This document shows, one piece after another, positions 44,025 through 51,983 of a DNA stretch of 64,000 nucleotides. A program made the position numbers and the translations under genes. The DNA is from SM23-73-3 sp964580215 (GTDB lineage Bacteria > Zixibacteria > MSB-5A5 > SM1-73), in contig CAZOJT010000001.1 in assembly GCA_964580215.1 (NCBI GenBank), forward strand, positions 1 through 64,000. Direction: 5' to 3'. The notes beneath the pieces are model-generated. The model was not told where the DNA came from. It saw nothing but the letters and a program-made list of their open reading frames with translations, and did not search any database. The number at the start of each line of letters is the position of its first letter. Position 1 is the first letter of the stretch.

Positions 44025-44078
44025 AGCTTTGGCTGTTCTTTAGCTCACCTCCTTTGTCCTCCTCTCCATTTTCCATAG

Positions 44079-44218
44079 GAGCCTGTCGAAAAATGTCATT
44101 CTGAGGCGTTAGCCGAAGAATCTCAAATCTGCAACATATTGAGTTTATTAGATTCTTCCCCCGCCTTTGGCGGGGTCAGAATGACAGAAGGGACATTTCA
44201 TGGTTTTTCGACAGACTC
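44079..44218. mobile_element. 140-bp MITE-like element, second copy
   Basis: Ends GAGCCTGTCGAAAAA and the complement GAGTCTGTCGAAAAA. Interior arms TGTCATTCTGA and GAAGAATCT, with CCCGCCTTTGGCGGGG near the right side. It matches the element at 34918-35067 in the opposite orientation. The flanks ATAG and ACAG are an imperfect 4-bp match. It occupies most of a 447-base gap that has no gene. Confidence 0.65.
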
Positions 44219-44310
44219 ACAGGTCAGGTGACTCAAATGAGATCCAAATTCAGACCACCAAAGTGGAAAAGAACCTTACTTTTAATTGATATAATCGCTG
44301 TTCACGATTT

Positions 44311-45306
44311 CTATTTCTTAATCATTTTCAGATATTCCTCAGCGTATTTGCCGTTTATGGCACCTTCAAACATTTCCCCCCTCTTTATCTTTTCAAGTGC
44401 CAGGTGCGCGCTGGCAGCCATACCAGCAGAGGCTCCTTCGGAGACAGCCGTGATAAGATGACGTTTACAGCCGGTGATTTCACCGCAAGCGAACACTCCG
44501 GCTTTGTTCGTCATCATCTGGTTGTTGATCTTTATGTGACTTCCCATAGAATCAATTCCTGCACTTCGTGTAAGTTCAGTATTTGGCTCCGTTCCCACAC
44601 AGACGACTATCCAATCAACCGGGATTTTCTTCTCCTCACCAGTTTTGTTATTCACAAGGACAGCTTCGGTGACAGTCCTGTCTCCTTTTATTTCTTTTAG
44701 CTGAGTATTGTACCAAATCTTAACCCCCTCTTTCTGTAGTCTTTTGACCATAAGAGGGTAGGCACGTAAAGATTTTCGTTGATGAATCAGGGTGACTTCA
44801 TCAGTTTCGCTTTGGGCCAAAAGTGCGCTCTTGGCTGCACCATTCCCCCCGCCTATCACTATAACTTTTTTGCCTGTGAATCTCTTGTAATCTCTTTTGG
44901 CATAATAGGACACACCTTTCCCCACAAATTTTCCCTCTCCTGTTACACCAAGCTTTTGCATGGTGCTGCCGGTAGCTAAGATGACAGCCTTTGCTCTGTA
45001 TTGGTTTGCTTCCGTAACAACAATTCTCTTTTCGGCATCAAGCTTTGAGACCTTTTCCTGTCTGATCTCTGCTGCCACACCTTTTGGTGGTGGAGAGGTT
45101 ACCTGTTTTTTAAAGCTCTCCATCAGTATTTCGCCATCATCTGGTAGAAAACCTGGATAATTCATTACAGTGTAAGCAATAGAGGCTTGTCCACCTATCC
45201 AGTTGCTTTCTAAAATCAGTGTGCTCCATCCATCTAAACCGGTGAATATGGCGGCTGATAATCCCGCAGGACCGCCACCAACAATTACCACATCCCTTTC
45301 TTCCAT
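44311..45306 (-). CDS. Thioredoxin-reductase-like flavoprotein lacking the CxxC
   Basis: An FAD/NAD(P)H oxidoreductase of 331 residues with the low-molecular-weight TrxR layout: FAD motif VVIVGGGPAGLSAA (about 6-19), GGQASIAYTVMNYPGF, second nucleotide motif VIVIGGGNGAAKSA (about 148-161) and GVFACGEITG near the end. Where TrxR has GVSYCATCDG, this protein has GVSYYAKRDY, so both redox Cys are replaced (Tyr135, Arg138). It cannot work as a classical thioredoxin reductase; a ferredoxin-NADP reductase-like or other electron-transfer role is possible. AGGAGG stands upstream of the ATG. Confidence 0.9.
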   Translation of the reverse strand: MEERDVVIVGGGPAGLSAAIFTGLDGWSTLILESNWIGGQASIAYTVMNYPGFLPDDGEILMESFKKQVTSPPPKGVAAEIRQEKVSKLDAEKRIVVTEANQYRAKAVILATGSTMQKLGVTGEGKFVGKGVSYYAKRDYKRFTGKKVIVIGGGNGAAKSALLAQSETDEVTLIHQRKSLRAYPLMVKRLQKEGVKIWYNTQLKEIKGDRTVTEAVLVNNKTGEEKKIPVDWIVVCVGTEPNTELTRSAGIDSMGSHIKINNQMMTNKAGVFACGEITGCKRHLITAVSEGASAGMAASAHLALEKIKRGEMFEGAINGKYAEEYLKMIKK

Positions 45307-45316
45307 ATCAAACCTC

Positions 45317-45589
45317 CTATTTTTTAAGATTTGAACTTATTTTTCCCTCAAATTCTGGAAAGTAATTATTGATGATTTTTAAATTAAATTCAGAAAGAAT
45401 GGATTCTTTGGATTCTCTCTCTAACAAAAATTCAAAAGACCTTTTTATCAATTCTTCTTTAGTTATTTCCCCTTCAGTTAAATTCTCATAATATCCATCA
45501 TCTAAAGTTACGGCATGTTCTGTTCTGGTGTCTTTCTCACTTACGGTCACCACAAACTCCTGGCTGTTTTTCTTTTTAACTTCAATCAT
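45317..45589 (-). CDS. Small conserved protein of unknown function
   Basis: A 90-residue acidic/basic soluble protein: EVKKKNSQEFVVTVSEKD with HAVTLDDGYYENLTEGEITKEELIKRSFEFLLERE and SILSEFNLKIINNYFPEF. It looks like a widespread small family without a defined role. ATG 45589 is chosen because AAGGAGA precedes it; the frame is open back to 45637, overlapping the DUF1684 gene. It lies 10 bases upstream of the flavoprotein gene, so the two are probably co-translated. Confidence 0.7.
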   Translation of the reverse strand: MIEVKKKNSQEFVVTVSEKDTRTEHAVTLDDGYYENLTEGEITKEELIKRSFEFLLERESKESILSEFNLKIINNYFPEFEGKISSNLKK

Positions 45590-45602
45590 TTTTGAATCTC
45601 CT

Positions 45603-46154
45603 TTATTTTTTATGAATGTAATCCTTCTCGCCAGCATGCACTAAGACTTTGAGCCAATTCTCCGGAGGCACAAACGGACAAGCATATGCTTCACTATAGG
45701 CGCAGAAGGGATTGTACGCTTCATTGAAATCGAGGATCCATTTCCCCTCAGCGGTGAGATGATTTTTAAGGTTGAGATCAAGATAGCGTCCGGCGTCGTA
45801 AGTTTCCTTGCCGCTGGTCGCATCCCGCAAAGGGACAAATAACCGCTCTTCTTTCGAATCGCTCTTATAAGCTTGAAGCACGCACTCCGTGCCAGCGATT
45901 TTAAATCGAAACTCGCCCCATCGGATCAGACTCCTGATGTTGCCGACGGTATCTTCTATCTTCTGAATCTGCTTATGGCCATGTTCATATAGCTTGAGCT
46001 CGAATCTGTAGTCCGGGTCCGGGGGATAGTAGGTAAGCCCTTTAAACCCGGCGCGTTCTTCTGAGGGTATGGGTGATTGCCAGTGTTGGGCAAAGAATCG
46101 ATTCTTCTCTTGGCGCTGTGTGTTGAGCCGAGTTTTCCATTCAGAAATTTCCAT
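45603..46154 (-). CDS. DUF1684-family protein
   Basis: A 183-residue protein with the DUF1684 pattern: FAQHWQSPIPSEERAGFKGLTYYPPDPDYRF near the N-terminus, PLRDATSGKETYDAGRYLDL in the middle, and WILDFNEAYNPFCAYSEAYACPFVPPENWL before AGEKDY. The family is cytosolic and of unknown activity. ATG 46154 is 8 bases after the methyltransferase stop; an in-frame ATG at 46187 would overlap that gene. The gene is part of a tightly packed minus-strand run. Confidence 0.87.
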   Translation of the reverse strand: MEISEWKTRLNTQRQEKNRFFAQHWQSPIPSEERAGFKGLTYYPPDPDYRFELKLYEHGHKQIQKIEDTVGNIRSLIRWGEFRFKIAGTECVLQAYKSDSKEERLFVPLRDATSGKETYDAGRYLDLNLKNHLTAEGKWILDFNEAYNPFCAYSEAYACPFVPPENWLKVLVHAGEKDYIHKK

Positions 46155-46161
46155 GATAGTT

Positions 46162-46713
46162 TCATCTCTTTCTAAAATTGAGAACATGATCTTTCACATA
46201 ATCATCGTCATGTATAAGCCTTTTGAAAAATTCACCTTCAAAATAAAAGTTTGCCTTTTCGATCTCTTTTTTAACCTCCTCCAATTTTAGATGCATGTAC
46301 TCTTTATGGTGTCTGGGAAATACCGATAAAAGAGCATCATTCTTTAAAATCCGATAAACCTCACCATATATTTTTCTTCTTTCCTCCATCTCATGGTAAT
46401 GCAAAACGTCATAAAGTAGGACTGCGTCCAAAGATTTATTCTTTAAATCAATCTTCAACTCTCCTTTTGTTTTTATTGCCCTTATATTTTCCAGCCCCTC
46501 TGCCTTAGCTCTTTTGATCACTTCATCCAACGCCTCTTTCTCTTTATCTTGTGCGTATACCAAGCCTTCTTTTCCGACTACTTTTGCAACAGGAATCGTA
46601 TAATGCCCGTCTCCGCAACCAAAATCTAAAACGATTTGACCTTTTTTAATACCTATATCTTTTAAATAAATTTCACCACCGGCTTTTAGCCATCTTTCGA
46701 CGTCGCTTTTCAT
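46162..46713 (-). CDS. Class I SAM-dependent methyltransferase
   Basis: A small methyltransferase (183 residues) with SAM motif I VLDFGCGDGHYTIPVAKVVG (about 28-47), the acidic loop around YAQDKEKEAL, and LDAVLLYDVLHYHEMEERRKIYGEVYRILK, typical of the UbiE/Methyltransf_11 fold. Substrate unknown. It lies 10 bases after the NifX-like gene and 8 before the DUF1684 gene. Linkage to metal-cofactor proteins may hint at its partner but does not prove it. Confidence 0.85.
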   Translation of the reverse strand: MKSDVERWLKAGGEIYLKDIGIKKGQIVLDFGCGDGHYTIPVAKVVGKEGLVYAQDKEKEALDEVIKRAKAEGLENIRAIKTKGELKIDLKNKSLDAVLLYDVLHYHEMEERRKIYGEVYRILKNDALLSVFPRHHKEYMHLKLEEVKKEIEKANFYFEGEFFKRLIHDDDYVKDHVLNFRKR

Positions 46714-46723
46714 TTTTAATTTG

Positions 46724-47116
46724 TCATTTTAAGATTAAGTGTTTCCTATTTTCCCCTTTATTTTTCTCCGCAATTATTTTTTCCATGTTTTGGTGAATGA
46801 TCCTGATTGCATTTTTTAAGGTATCTGTTCTTACTATCACACATACAAATTTGTTCACCAATCTGGGGAGATTAGGTCCGAATCTCCTACCTACAAGAAC
46901 ATCAACGCCCTCTACGGCGGAAGTGGTTGCTTTTGCCTTATCGGGATCCCCATGTTTCATTGATTCATCACCTTTAAATTTTACGTTCTCCCTTTTTTCG
47001 ACGAACTCTTCTTCCTCTTCGAAAAATTTATAAACATGAAAATACTTGGCCATGCCGAAATGATCATCATTAAAATTGGTGCCATCATCCGTCCCAAAAG
47101 CTATTAACAGTTCCAT
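46724..47116 (-). CDS. NifX/NifB-type (dinitrogenase Fe-Mo cofactor domain) protein
   Basis: A 130-residue protein of the NifX/NafY/NifB C-terminal domain type (PF02579-like): AFGTDDGTNFNDDHFGMAKYFHVYKF at the N-terminus and EGVDVLVGRRFGPNLPRLVNKFVCVIVRTDTLKNAIRIIH. Most such stand-alone proteins in anaerobes are not linked to nitrogen fixation and no nif gene is nearby. AAGGAG precedes the ATG. It is the first gene of the tightly packed minus-strand run. Confidence 0.87.
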   Translation of the reverse strand: MELLIAFGTDDGTNFNDDHFGMAKYFHVYKFFEEEEEFVEKRENVKFKGDESMKHGDPDKAKATTSAVEGVDVLVGRRFGPNLPRLVNKFVCVIVRTDTLKNAIRIIHQNMEKIIAEKNKGENRKHLILK

Positions 47117-47174
47117 AGCGCCTTTCTCCTTTTTAAGTTATTCTTTGTGAAAAATCAATATCTCGTCAAAATTG

Positions 47175-47295
47175 TAGGTCAACCCCGCCAAAGGCGGGGT
47201 TGACAAATATCTAACCTCACCCTAGCCCTCTCCTTGAAAAGGAGAGGGAACAATTTCCCCTCCCTTTATGGGAGGGGATTAAGGGAAGGGTATAG
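47175..47295. repeat. GTCAACCCCGCC hairpin followed by C-rich/G-rich hairpin
   Basis: TGTAGGTCAACCCCGCCAAA with its complement (47175-47206), then CCTCACCCTAGCCCTCTCCT with the G-rich return arm (47217-47295). These are the two modules of 42461-42582 in the other order. They fill the gap between the ROK and NifX-like genes. Confidence 0.8.
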
Positions 47296-47301
47296 GTTGA
47301 T

Positions 47302-48285
47302 TCACTGGCTCATAGATGAACACAAGATCGCTGCACCGATAAAGCCGGCATCGTTGCCTAATTTAGCTTTGACGACTTTCAAACTTTTGGTAGCAGAAGG
47401 AAAAGCCCTTTTCTTAACCTCTTTTTCAATTCTGCGGATGAAACTTTGACCGCCTTGTGATACCCCACCTCCAATCACCACCACCTGTGGATTCAAAAGA
47501 TTCACCGCGCTGGCAATGCCTGCCCCTAAATATGCACAGGCTTGGTTTATCACACCTGAGGCTAAAACGTCCCCTTTTCTTTCTGCTTCAAAGATGACCT
47601 CGGTAGTAAGTTTATTTGCATCTCCTTCAATCAACCCGTATGTAATCGATTTCCTATTCTTTCGCAAAAGCCATTTAGTGTCTTTCACCATGGCAGGTGC
47701 GGAGGCATACGTTTCCAAGCAGCCGATGCCGCCGCACCTACATTTTCGTCCATTATAACATATACTCATGTGCCCGAATTCAGCACCGGCAAAGCTCGAT
47801 CCATGAAAAAGCTTTCCATCCAAGATTATCCCGCCGCCGATTCCGGTTCCCAGAGTCAGACAGAACGCATTTTTGTATCCTTTAGCCGCCCCGAATTTGA
47901 ATTCCGCCAGAGCCATGACATTAGCATCATTATCGACATAAATGGGAAATTTAAAGTATTTAGAAAGCCATTTTTTTAAATTCACATTCACCATCTGGGG
48001 GAGGTTGGGGCAGGAGCCTTCAATTTTGCCGCTTTCTGAATTTACCGTTCCCGGGGAGCCCACACCTATGCCTTTTATTTTGATTTTCTTTTTCCTGGCG
48101 AAAGCTAAGGATTTTTCGACAGCCTTGTTTATGTTTTTCAGAATAGCATCTCTTCCCAAATTCACTTGTGCCGAAAGCATCCCCTTATATAAAACCTCCC
48201 CTTTGTCCGAGACTATGCCAAATTTGATATTGGTCCCCCCCAGATCGACTCCAATGAAGTATCTTTTGCCCATCTGTTTTGGCAT
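47302..48285 (-). CDS. ROK-family sugar kinase (glucokinase-like)
   Basis: A ROK kinase that phosphorylates a hexose or amino sugar with ATP. ATP-binding FIGVDLGGTNIKFGIV at the N-terminus, GVGSPGTVN, YVDNDANVMALAEFKFGAAKG, GTGIGGGIILDG and the ROK zinc motif HMSICYNGRKCRCGGIGCLE (Cys-x-Cys-x4-Cys). It has no N-terminal HTH, so it is an enzyme, not a NagC-type repressor. I place the start at ATG 48285 (327 residues); ATG 48273 is also possible. The frame extends to 48333, but those codons come from a C-rich/G-rich hairpin repeat at 48305-48353. A metabolic link to the EPS genes is conceivable. Confidence 0.9.
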   Translation of the reverse strand: MPKQMGKRYFIGVDLGGTNIKFGIVSDKGEVLYKGMLSAQVNLGRDAILKNINKAVEKSLAFARKKKIKIKGIGVGSPGTVNSESGKIEGSCPNLPQMVNVNLKKWLSKYFKFPIYVDNDANVMALAEFKFGAAKGYKNAFCLTLGTGIGGGIILDGKLFHGSSFAGAEFGHMSICYNGRKCRCGGIGCLETYASAPAMVKDTKWLLRKNRKSITYGLIEGDANKLTTEVIFEAERKGDVLASGVINQACAYLGAGIASAVNLLNPQVVVIGGGVSQGGQSFIRRIEKEVKKRAFPSATKSLKVVKAKLGNDAGFIGAAILCSSMSQ

Positions 48286-48408
48286 GGTATGATGAACGGT
48301 TTTATACCTCTCCCCCTCTGTCCCTCTCTCCACACTTGTGGAGAGGGGGAGGATCGAAGATGCATATGCATAGAGGGTAAGGTTAAGGGAATCCTCAGCT
48401 TTCTTATT

Positions 48409-49605
48409 TCATCTTTGGTTATATGTCTCAATCCCCTTTGCCAAAGCTCTCATGGCTTTTACTAAATCGTCGACATTCAGAACGTAAGCGATCCTTGCCT
48501 CATCCTGACCCTTTCCGGAAGTGGCATAAAACCCTGGTCCGGGGGCGATCATGGTGGTTTCTCCATCCAAACTGAAATCGGTAAGCATCCACCGTGCAAA
48601 ATCCTCGATATCTTTGACCGGCAGCTTTGCCATGATGTAAAATGCACCGCTGGGCTTAAGGCATACCACTCCGGGGATTTTCATTAACTCATCGTAGACT
48701 GTATCTCTTCGTCTTTTATACTCTGCCGCCATCTTTTCAAAGTAATCATCCTCGATTTTAAGCGCTGAGGTTGCCCCAAATTGCTCGATAGAAGGAGAGC
48801 ATAATCTGGCCTGGCCTAATCTTAAAGCCACATCCATCACCTCCTGGTTTTTTGACACCATACATCCTATCCTTGCCCCGCAGGCGCTGTATCTTTTGGA
48901 GACGGAATCCAAAAGAATGGCTTGATCGGAGATCCCCGCGATATTCATGATGCTGGTATGTTTCCCCTCATAGATGAACTCCCGGTAAACCTCATCTGAG
49001 AGGACAAAAAGGTTATATTTTTTACTAATCCCGGCTATCATCTCCATCTCCTCCCGGGTGTAGACAGTCCCAGTGGGGTTATTGGGAGAGCAGATCAGGA
49101 TGGCACGGGTTCTGGAGGTGATCTTCTCCTCCATCTTTTCTCTTGATGGCAGATGAAAACCATTCTCTGCCTGAAGTGTAACGGGAACCAATTTCACATC
49201 TGCCATTTGGGCGAAGCCATTATAGTTGGTATAAAACGGCTCAAATACTATGATCTCATCGCCCACATCAGCTACACAGATCATGGCGAAAATTATGGCT
49301 TCACTCCCCCCCGTGGTTACCTGAATATCTTTTTCCTCCACCTGGATGCCTTGTCTCCTATAATACTGCACCAGTCCTGAAAGGAACTTTTGGCTTCCTT
49401 TGGAATTACCATATGCTAAGACCTCTTCCTTATAATTCCGGACCGCGTTCATAAACTCTGGTGGGGTGGGGACGTCCGGCTGTCCGATGTTGAGATGATA
49501 GATCCTTATGCCCCTTTTCTTTGCCTCATCAGCGAAAGGAACTAATTTTCTTATGGGCGAGGGAGGCATATCATTTGCTCTTCGGGAAAGTTTTGGCAAC
49601 CTCAT
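48409..49605 (-). CDS. Class I aminotransferase (aspartate aminotransferase type)
   Basis: A PLP-dependent transaminase of 398 residues. Conserved blocks are LNIGQPDVPTP, YGNSKGSQKF, TTGGSEAIIFAM, ICSPNNPTGTVYTREEME, VLSDEVYREF and the PLP Lys in DSVSKRYSACGARIG. It resembles archaeal/bacterial aspartate or broad-specificity aminotransferases (subgroup I-gamma), so amino-donor specificity is uncertain. AAGGAG stands just before the ATG. Preceding it is a good promoter at 49649-49677. Confidence 0.92.
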   Translation of the reverse strand: MRLPKLSRRANDMPPSPIRKLVPFADEAKKRGIRIYHLNIGQPDVPTPPEFMNAVRNYKEEVLAYGNSKGSQKFLSGLVQYYRRQGIQVEEKDIQVTTGGSEAIIFAMICVADVGDEIIVFEPFYTNYNGFAQMADVKLVPVTLQAENGFHLPSREKMEEKITSRTRAILICSPNNPTGTVYTREEMEMIAGISKKYNLFVLSDEVYREFIYEGKHTSIMNIAGISDQAILLDSVSKRYSACGARIGCMVSKNQEVMDVALRLGQARLCSPSIEQFGATSALKIEDDYFEKMAAEYKRRRDTVYDELMKIPGVVCLKPSGAFYIMAKLPVKDIEDFARWMLTDFSLDGETTMIAPGPGFYATSGKGQDEARIAYVLNVDDLVKAMRALAKGIETYNQR

Positions 49606-49648
49606 AAAATCTCCTTTTCTTCATATATAATAACCTACCAGTTAAACC

Positions 49649-49677
49649 AAAGTAAGCAAATTGAGCATCCTTGTCAA
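49649..49677 (-). promoter_or_regulatory. Candidate promoter for the aminotransferase gene
   Basis: On the minus strand TTGACA (complement of 49672-49677), a 17-bp spacer and TACTTT (complement of 49649-49654), about 40 bases before the ATG. Confidence 0.5.
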
Positions 49678-49988
49678 ATCGAAAATCTAACCTAAATATA
49701 GAGACCAAATACAAATCATACACTTTTTTAGACTGGAGATCTTCCCCAACCATATTGTTTGTTAGTCACGAACGGCTTGTCCGTAGCACAATAGAAGGTA
49801 ACGAACTCATGCTGAAGACTGGTCTTGAAGGATTCACCTTAAGCAGAGGACGAAGTCCGTTGGCAACGAACGAAGAGGCTCTACTTGTGTTTAACATCAA
49901 ATTCCAACCCAGCACCTAAGTTGGGCACAAGAGTCCTCTTAACTGTGGGATTTACATCTGGTCATCCCAGAATCAGCCATTTTTTCTC
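49678..49988. other. Gene-free stretch between divergent transcripts
   Basis: No ORF with recognisable sequence. A half of the palindrome family (CCAGCACCTAAGTTGGG) is at about 49908-49924. Confidence 0.4.
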
Positions 49989-50017
49989 TTGACAGAAAAG
50001 TGGCATTTTGGTATACT
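49989..50017 (+). promoter_or_regulatory. Near-consensus promoter of the polysaccharide locus
   Basis: TTGACA (49989-49994), 17-bp spacer, TATACT (50012-50017). The start site is near 50024, over 320 bases before the first gene. Confidence 0.65.
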
Positions 50018-50023
50018 AATCTG

Positions 50024-50320
50024 CGAGCTTTTGAAAAAAGCTGGCGAAGTGGATTTTTAAACCCCAGAAAGGAGGAAAAACCTGTCGTATAAGCGAAAGG
50101 GATTGTAAACCAGGTTGGAGTGAGAGATTGTAATTTTAAGCACATAAGTTTTAGAGCCGCAGACTACTCAACCATGGTTTAGGTACTCAGTATATCTAAG
50201 GAAATAAAATATGATTTCGGTACACTTCTTGGCTTTAGAGTTGAAGGAAGTTTGTTTTTGTTGGTAAGATCGTGCCGAGTTGAGATGGATTATCTATCCC
50301 ATAAATAACTCGGCTTTTTT
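50024..50320 (+). promoter_or_regulatory. Terminator-containing leader (possible attenuator or small RNA)
   Basis: Transcription from the promoter above would cross a 300-base leader. It folds at least one hairpin (AACCTG near 50085 with CAGGTT near 50113) and ends in a terminator (50274-50320) before wza. No known riboswitch consensus (for example c-di-GMP, AdoCbl) was recognised. The transcript may be an attenuator for the EPS genes or a free small RNA. Confidence 0.4.
50274..50320 (+). terminator. Intrinsic terminator upstream of the EPS genes
   Basis: GCCGAGTT (50274-50281) pairs with AACTCGGC (50307-50314), followed by TTTTTT. It lies 27 bases before the TTG start of the export gene and so sits inside its leader. 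Confidence 0.75.
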
Positions 50321-50346
50321 AAATTATCTGAATAGGAGTTTAGAGA

Positions 50347-51945
50347 TTGAGAAAAGAGTGTAGAAAATTCTTTGTGATTTTTTCCCTGGTTCTCTTAAAC
50401 TCAGTTCTCACACTCAACCGAGTTCAGGGAGAGGATATTACGCCGGAAGAGGTCTCCATCCCCACCTCCAGCATCATGGAGCCGGTGCAGGTTCTGGAAA
50501 AGAGCATAGACCCTGCAGAGTATGTGCTGGGGACAGGAGACAAGCTCTCCCTTGACATCTGGGGGGAGACTAATGTTCACCATACCTTGACCGTGACACC
50601 CGAGGGGGATTTGTTAATCCCCAGAGTAGGGAGAGTTCAGGTGGGGGGAGAGTATCTGGCAAAAGCCAAGAATATCATTCAGGAAGCCGTTCTTCAGTCT
50701 TATAAAAATGTTCCAGTCACCATCACCTTACTAAATCTGAGAAGGGTGAAGGTTATTGTGGCAGGTGCGGTCAAAGCTCCGGGGATTTATTCTGTATATG
50801 CCAACACCCGGGTATCGGAGGTGATTAACAGTGCTGGGAGATTTCTGGGTAATTCCTCACTCAGAAATATCGTAGTCACCCATCCTGACGGTAACACCAC
50901 CATTGTAGATGTGTTCAGATTTGGTAGGATAGGTGACCGGAGCAGAAATCCTTATGTTTTGGGTGGAGATGTTATCTTTGTGCCGGCAAGAGAAGGGAAT
51001 ATAAACACCGTGGGGATTTATGGGGCGGTAAAATCCGGGGGCGAGTTTGAGTATGCTTCCCAAGATAGCCTGCTTGATCTGATACGTTTAGCCTATGGTT
51101 TAACCATGGATGTGGATCTTCTCCAGGGGGAGCTAGTCAGGTTCAATCCGGATAACCTCACCACCACAAACATCCCCATTGATCTCAAAGCATTGCTGGC
51201 AGAAAATGATCCCCGAAAAAACCTATCTCTTTTGCCGGATGACCAGGTGTTTATACGAACAGTTCCCAAATTTCATAAGAAAGATCAGGTAATCGTACAT
51301 GGAGAGGTGTACTATCCAGGGATGTATCATATTGAGGAAGACGAAACAAGGTTATCTGAAATCATCGCAAAGGCTGGAGGATTCACCCCGAACGCCTCCC
51401 TGACCGAGGCAGTGATGATCAGATCCTATAACGTAACCGATCCCGAATTCGAAAGATTAAAAAGCATTCCTGTAGCAGATATGACCGAGTCGGAATACGA
51501 ATATTTCAAACTCAGATCCCGAGAAAAGCCCGGAAGGGTGTCATGCGATTTTGAAAAGTTATTTTTAGAAGGATTGAGCGAATATGACATTATCTTAAAA
51601 AGTGGAGATGTAGTTAACATACCACCCAAAAGCATGGTGGTCAACGTCTCAGGAAGCGTGATAAATCCGGGATTGGTTCCCTACGAACCCGGAGAAGATT
51701 ACAAATATTATATAGAGCGGGCTGGAGGATTCTCCTGGAAAGCGCGTAAAGGTAAAATCATGATAATCAAGGGGCAGACCGGGGAAAGAATGAAGCCATC
51801 TAAGCGCCGCAAAATAGATCCCGGAGATACCATTTTGGTCCCGGAGAAGCCGGAAAGGGACTATTGGAAGTTCTTCAGGGACGCCATACTGGTATTGGGC
51901 AATGCCGCCACCATTTACTTGGTGATTCAGCAAGCCACCGAATGA
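50347..51945 (+). CDS. Polysaccharide export outer-membrane protein (Wza-like)
   Basis: Exports capsule/EPS across the outer membrane. A signal peptide (about 1-27) is followed by the Poly_export domain (about 55-135: YVLGTGDKLSLDIWGETNVHHTLTVTPEGDLLIPRVG) and several SLBB domains (about 140-215, 310-400 and 430-500; ITLLNLRRVKVIVAGAVKAPGIYSV, VIVHGEVYYPGMYHIEED, VVNVSGSVINPGLVPYEPGED). A C-terminal TM segment is at about 508-530. It has no lipobox Cys. The start is TTG 50347 with AGGAG at 50334-50338; it is needed to include the signal peptide. Length of 532 is longer than E. coli Wza (379). Confidence 0.92.
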   Translation: MRKECRKFFVIFSLVLLNSVLTLNRVQGEDITPEEVSIPTSSIMEPVQVLEKSIDPAEYVLGTGDKLSLDIWGETNVHHTLTVTPEGDLLIPRVGRVQVGGEYLAKAKNIIQEAVLQSYKNVPVTITLLNLRRVKVIVAGAVKAPGIYSVYANTRVSEVINSAGRFLGNSSLRNIVVTHPDGNTTIVDVFRFGRIGDRSRNPYVLGGDVIFVPAREGNINTVGIYGAVKSGGEFEYASQDSLLDLIRLAYGLTMDVDLLQGELVRFNPDNLTTTNIPIDLKALLAENDPRKNLSLLPDDQVFIRTVPKFHKKDQVIVHGEVYYPGMYHIEEDETRLSEIIAKAGGFTPNASLTEAVMIRSYNVTDPEFERLKSIPVADMTESEYEYFKLRSREKPGRVSCDFEKLFLEGLSEYDIILKSGDVVNIPPKSMVVNVSGSVINPGLVPYEPGEDYKYYIERAGGFSWKARKGKIMIIKGQTGERMKPSKRRKIDPGDTILVPEKPERDYWKFFRDAILVLGNAATIYLVIQQATE

Positions 51946-51983
51946 AAAAAGGCGTTATAGTAGTTAAGGAATGAGGATGCAGA

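Noticed and set aside
46724..47116. Nitrogen-fixation gene cluster
   Set aside because: Only a NifX-type single-domain protein is present. Such proteins are widespread in anaerobes and no nif structural genes are nearby.
49671..49919. 82-codon ORF upstream of the EPS locus
   Set aside because: No recognisable family and no ribosome site; it overlaps the aminotransferase promoter.
50024..50320. c-di-GMP (GEMM) or cobalamin riboswitch in the EPS leader
   Set aside because: The conserved sequence blocks of these classes could not be found by eye; only a generic terminator leader is supported.
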